From Comamonas sp. (GTDB taxonomy: Bacteria > Pseudomonadota > Gammaproteobacteria > Burkholderiales > Burkholderiaceae_C), in contig JAFAIY010000404.1 in the NCBI GenBank assembly GCA_019236485.1, forward strand, positions 1 to 7,392: a DNA stretch of 7,392 nucleotides. The letters run 5' to 3'. Shown here piece by piece: positions 6,735 through 7,392 of this stretch (its first letter is position 1; every line of letters starts with the position of its first letter). The notes beneath the pieces are model-generated. The model worked only from the letters and a program-made list of their open reading frames with translations. It searched no databases and was not told where the DNA came from. The translations under genes and the position numbers were made by a program.

Positions 6735-7202
6735 ATGCCCGCCGCCGACCTAGATTCCTTTGACCGCGCCATCCTCGCCGAACTGCAGCGCAACAATCTC
6801 ACGCCCCAGCGCCTGATTGCCGAGCATGTCAATCTCTCGGCCCCCGCCGTGCAGCGCCGCATCAAGCGCCTGCACGAGGAAGGCGTGATCGCGGCCAATG
6901 TGGCCGTGCTCGAGCCCGCAAGAGTCGGCCGGACGCTGACGGCCGTGATCACCGTGCAGCTGGTCAATGACCGACCCGATCTGTCGCGCGGACTGCGGGG
7001 CCGCATCGCCAAGGAAGCGGCCGTGCAGCAGTGCTTTTACGTGACCGGCGAAACGGACTACGTGCTGGTTGTCACGGCCTCCGACATGGAGGACTACCAG
7101 GCCATCACCCGAAGATTGTTCGAGGGAGACGACAACATCCGCCGCTACAGCACTTCCATCGCGCTGGAGCGCGTCAAGACCGGTTTGCAGCTGCCGGTCT
7201 GA
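6735..7202 (+). CDS. Lrp/AsnC family transcriptional regulator
   Basis: The 155-residue protein has the usual Lrp/AsnC length and layout. An N-terminal winged helix-turn-helix covers about residues 6-55: LDSFDRAILAELQRN, then LTPQRLIAEHVNLS, and the recognition helix APAVQRRIKRLHEEGVI at 36-52. A linker strand follows, then the RAM ligand-binding and oligomerisation domain from about 65 to 150, containing the family's turn TGETDYVLVV (104-113) and YQAITRRLF (121-129). Such proteins form dimers to octamers and respond to amino acids. Divergent orientation to an RhtA-like exporter suggests it senses an amino acid and controls its export; this is inference from context. The ATG at 6735 (MPAADLDSFDRAIL) fits the family start, but the upstream sequence is pyrimidine-rich (CTCCTCTCCCGCCACCACC) with no Shine-Dalgarno. 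The effector is unknown. Confidence 0.95.
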   Translation: MPAADLDSFDRAILAELQRNNLTPQRLIAEHVNLSAPAVQRRIKRLHEEGVIAANVAVLEPARVGRTLTAVITVQLVNDRPDLSRGLRGRIAKEAAVQQCFYVTGETDYVLVVTASDMEDYQAITRRLFEGDDNIRRYSTSIALERVKTGLQLPV

Positions 7203-7301
7203 TGGGCGGAAGCCGCTAGGCCGCGGCGATGGCCAAAGCAGATACAAAATGCAACAATCAAAAACATCGAGTATGGAAAGCCAACCACAAAGAGACACAC
7301 G

Positions 7302-7392
7302 ATGAACAGCACCGCCTCGCCCGATATGGCAGCCCTAATTGCCGAGCGCACCCTGGCCAAATATGCCAAGGATTACTACCCAAGACGCGAGC
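7302..7392 (+). CDS. Unidentified protein (partial, N-terminus)
   Basis: An ATG at 7302 opens a frame of 30 codons that runs off the right edge (MNSTASPDMAALIAERTLAKYAKDYYPRRE). Codon choice is GC-rich at third positions, as in neighbouring genes, and a weak purine-rich AAAGAGA lies upstream. The residues look like a soluble, helical N-terminus without signal peptide or membrane segment. I do not recognise the family. It lies 99 bases after the Lrp/AsnC gene on the same strand. Whether it is co-transcribed with the regulator cannot be told. Confidence 0.5.
   Translation, partial: MNSTASPDMAALIAERTLAKYAKDYYPRRE

Noticed and set aside
7212..7227. GCCGC-N6-GCGGC stem after the regulator stop as a terminator
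   Set aside because: Only five base pairs and no T-run follows, so it does not meet the pattern of an intrinsic terminator.

Overview
The base composition (high GC), codon use and protein sequences suggest a betaproteobacterium, most likely of the Comamonadaceae (Comamonas/Delftia type). This assignment is inference from general resemblance only; no rRNA or other taxonomic marker lies in the window. No tRNA, rRNA, CRISPR array, insertion sequence or phage gene was seen, and the content looks like ordinary chromosomal backbone.

Layout. Positions 1-278 (minus strand) hold the N-terminal 92 residues of a small membrane-anchored protein of unknown function. It starts at GTG behind a near-perfect Shine-Dalgarno and runs off the left edge. 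A 216-base gap (279-494) follows, with no gene. Positions 495-5343 (minus strand) are a compact three-gene operon read in the order prkA (5343-3421), yeaH (3385-2120), spoVR/ycgB (2123-495). prkA and yeaH are 35 bases apart, and yeaH and spoVR overlap by four bases (ATGA). A 385-base non-coding stretch (5344-5728) carries the prkA leader, a possible promoter and an AT-richer segment with a short direct repeat. Positions 5729-6637 (minus) encode a ten-helix EamA-family exporter close to RhtA. It is divergent from an Lrp/AsnC-family regulator at 6735-7202 (plus), and the 97 bases between them hold a perfect 7+7 inverted repeat. At the right edge an unidentified plus-strand gene begins at 7302.

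How the genes work together. PrkA (AAA+ ATPase and proposed serine kinase), YeaH (von Willebrand A domain, MIDAS motif) and SpoVR/YcgB are a widely co-occurring trio tied to stationary-phase, nitrogen-starvation or sporulation physiology. Their joint biochemical task is not settled. The AAA+ plus VWA pairing resembles MoxR/VWA chaperone pairs, and translational coupling suggests the products are needed in fixed ratio. The second unit is a regulator-transporter pair: an Lrp-type amino-acid-sensing regulator probably controls a divergent amino-acid exporter through the shared intergenic region.

I found no clearly new system. The least explained items are the biochemical role of the prkA-yeaH-spoVR unit, the membrane-anchored orphan at the left edge and the palindrome between the exporter and regulator genes.
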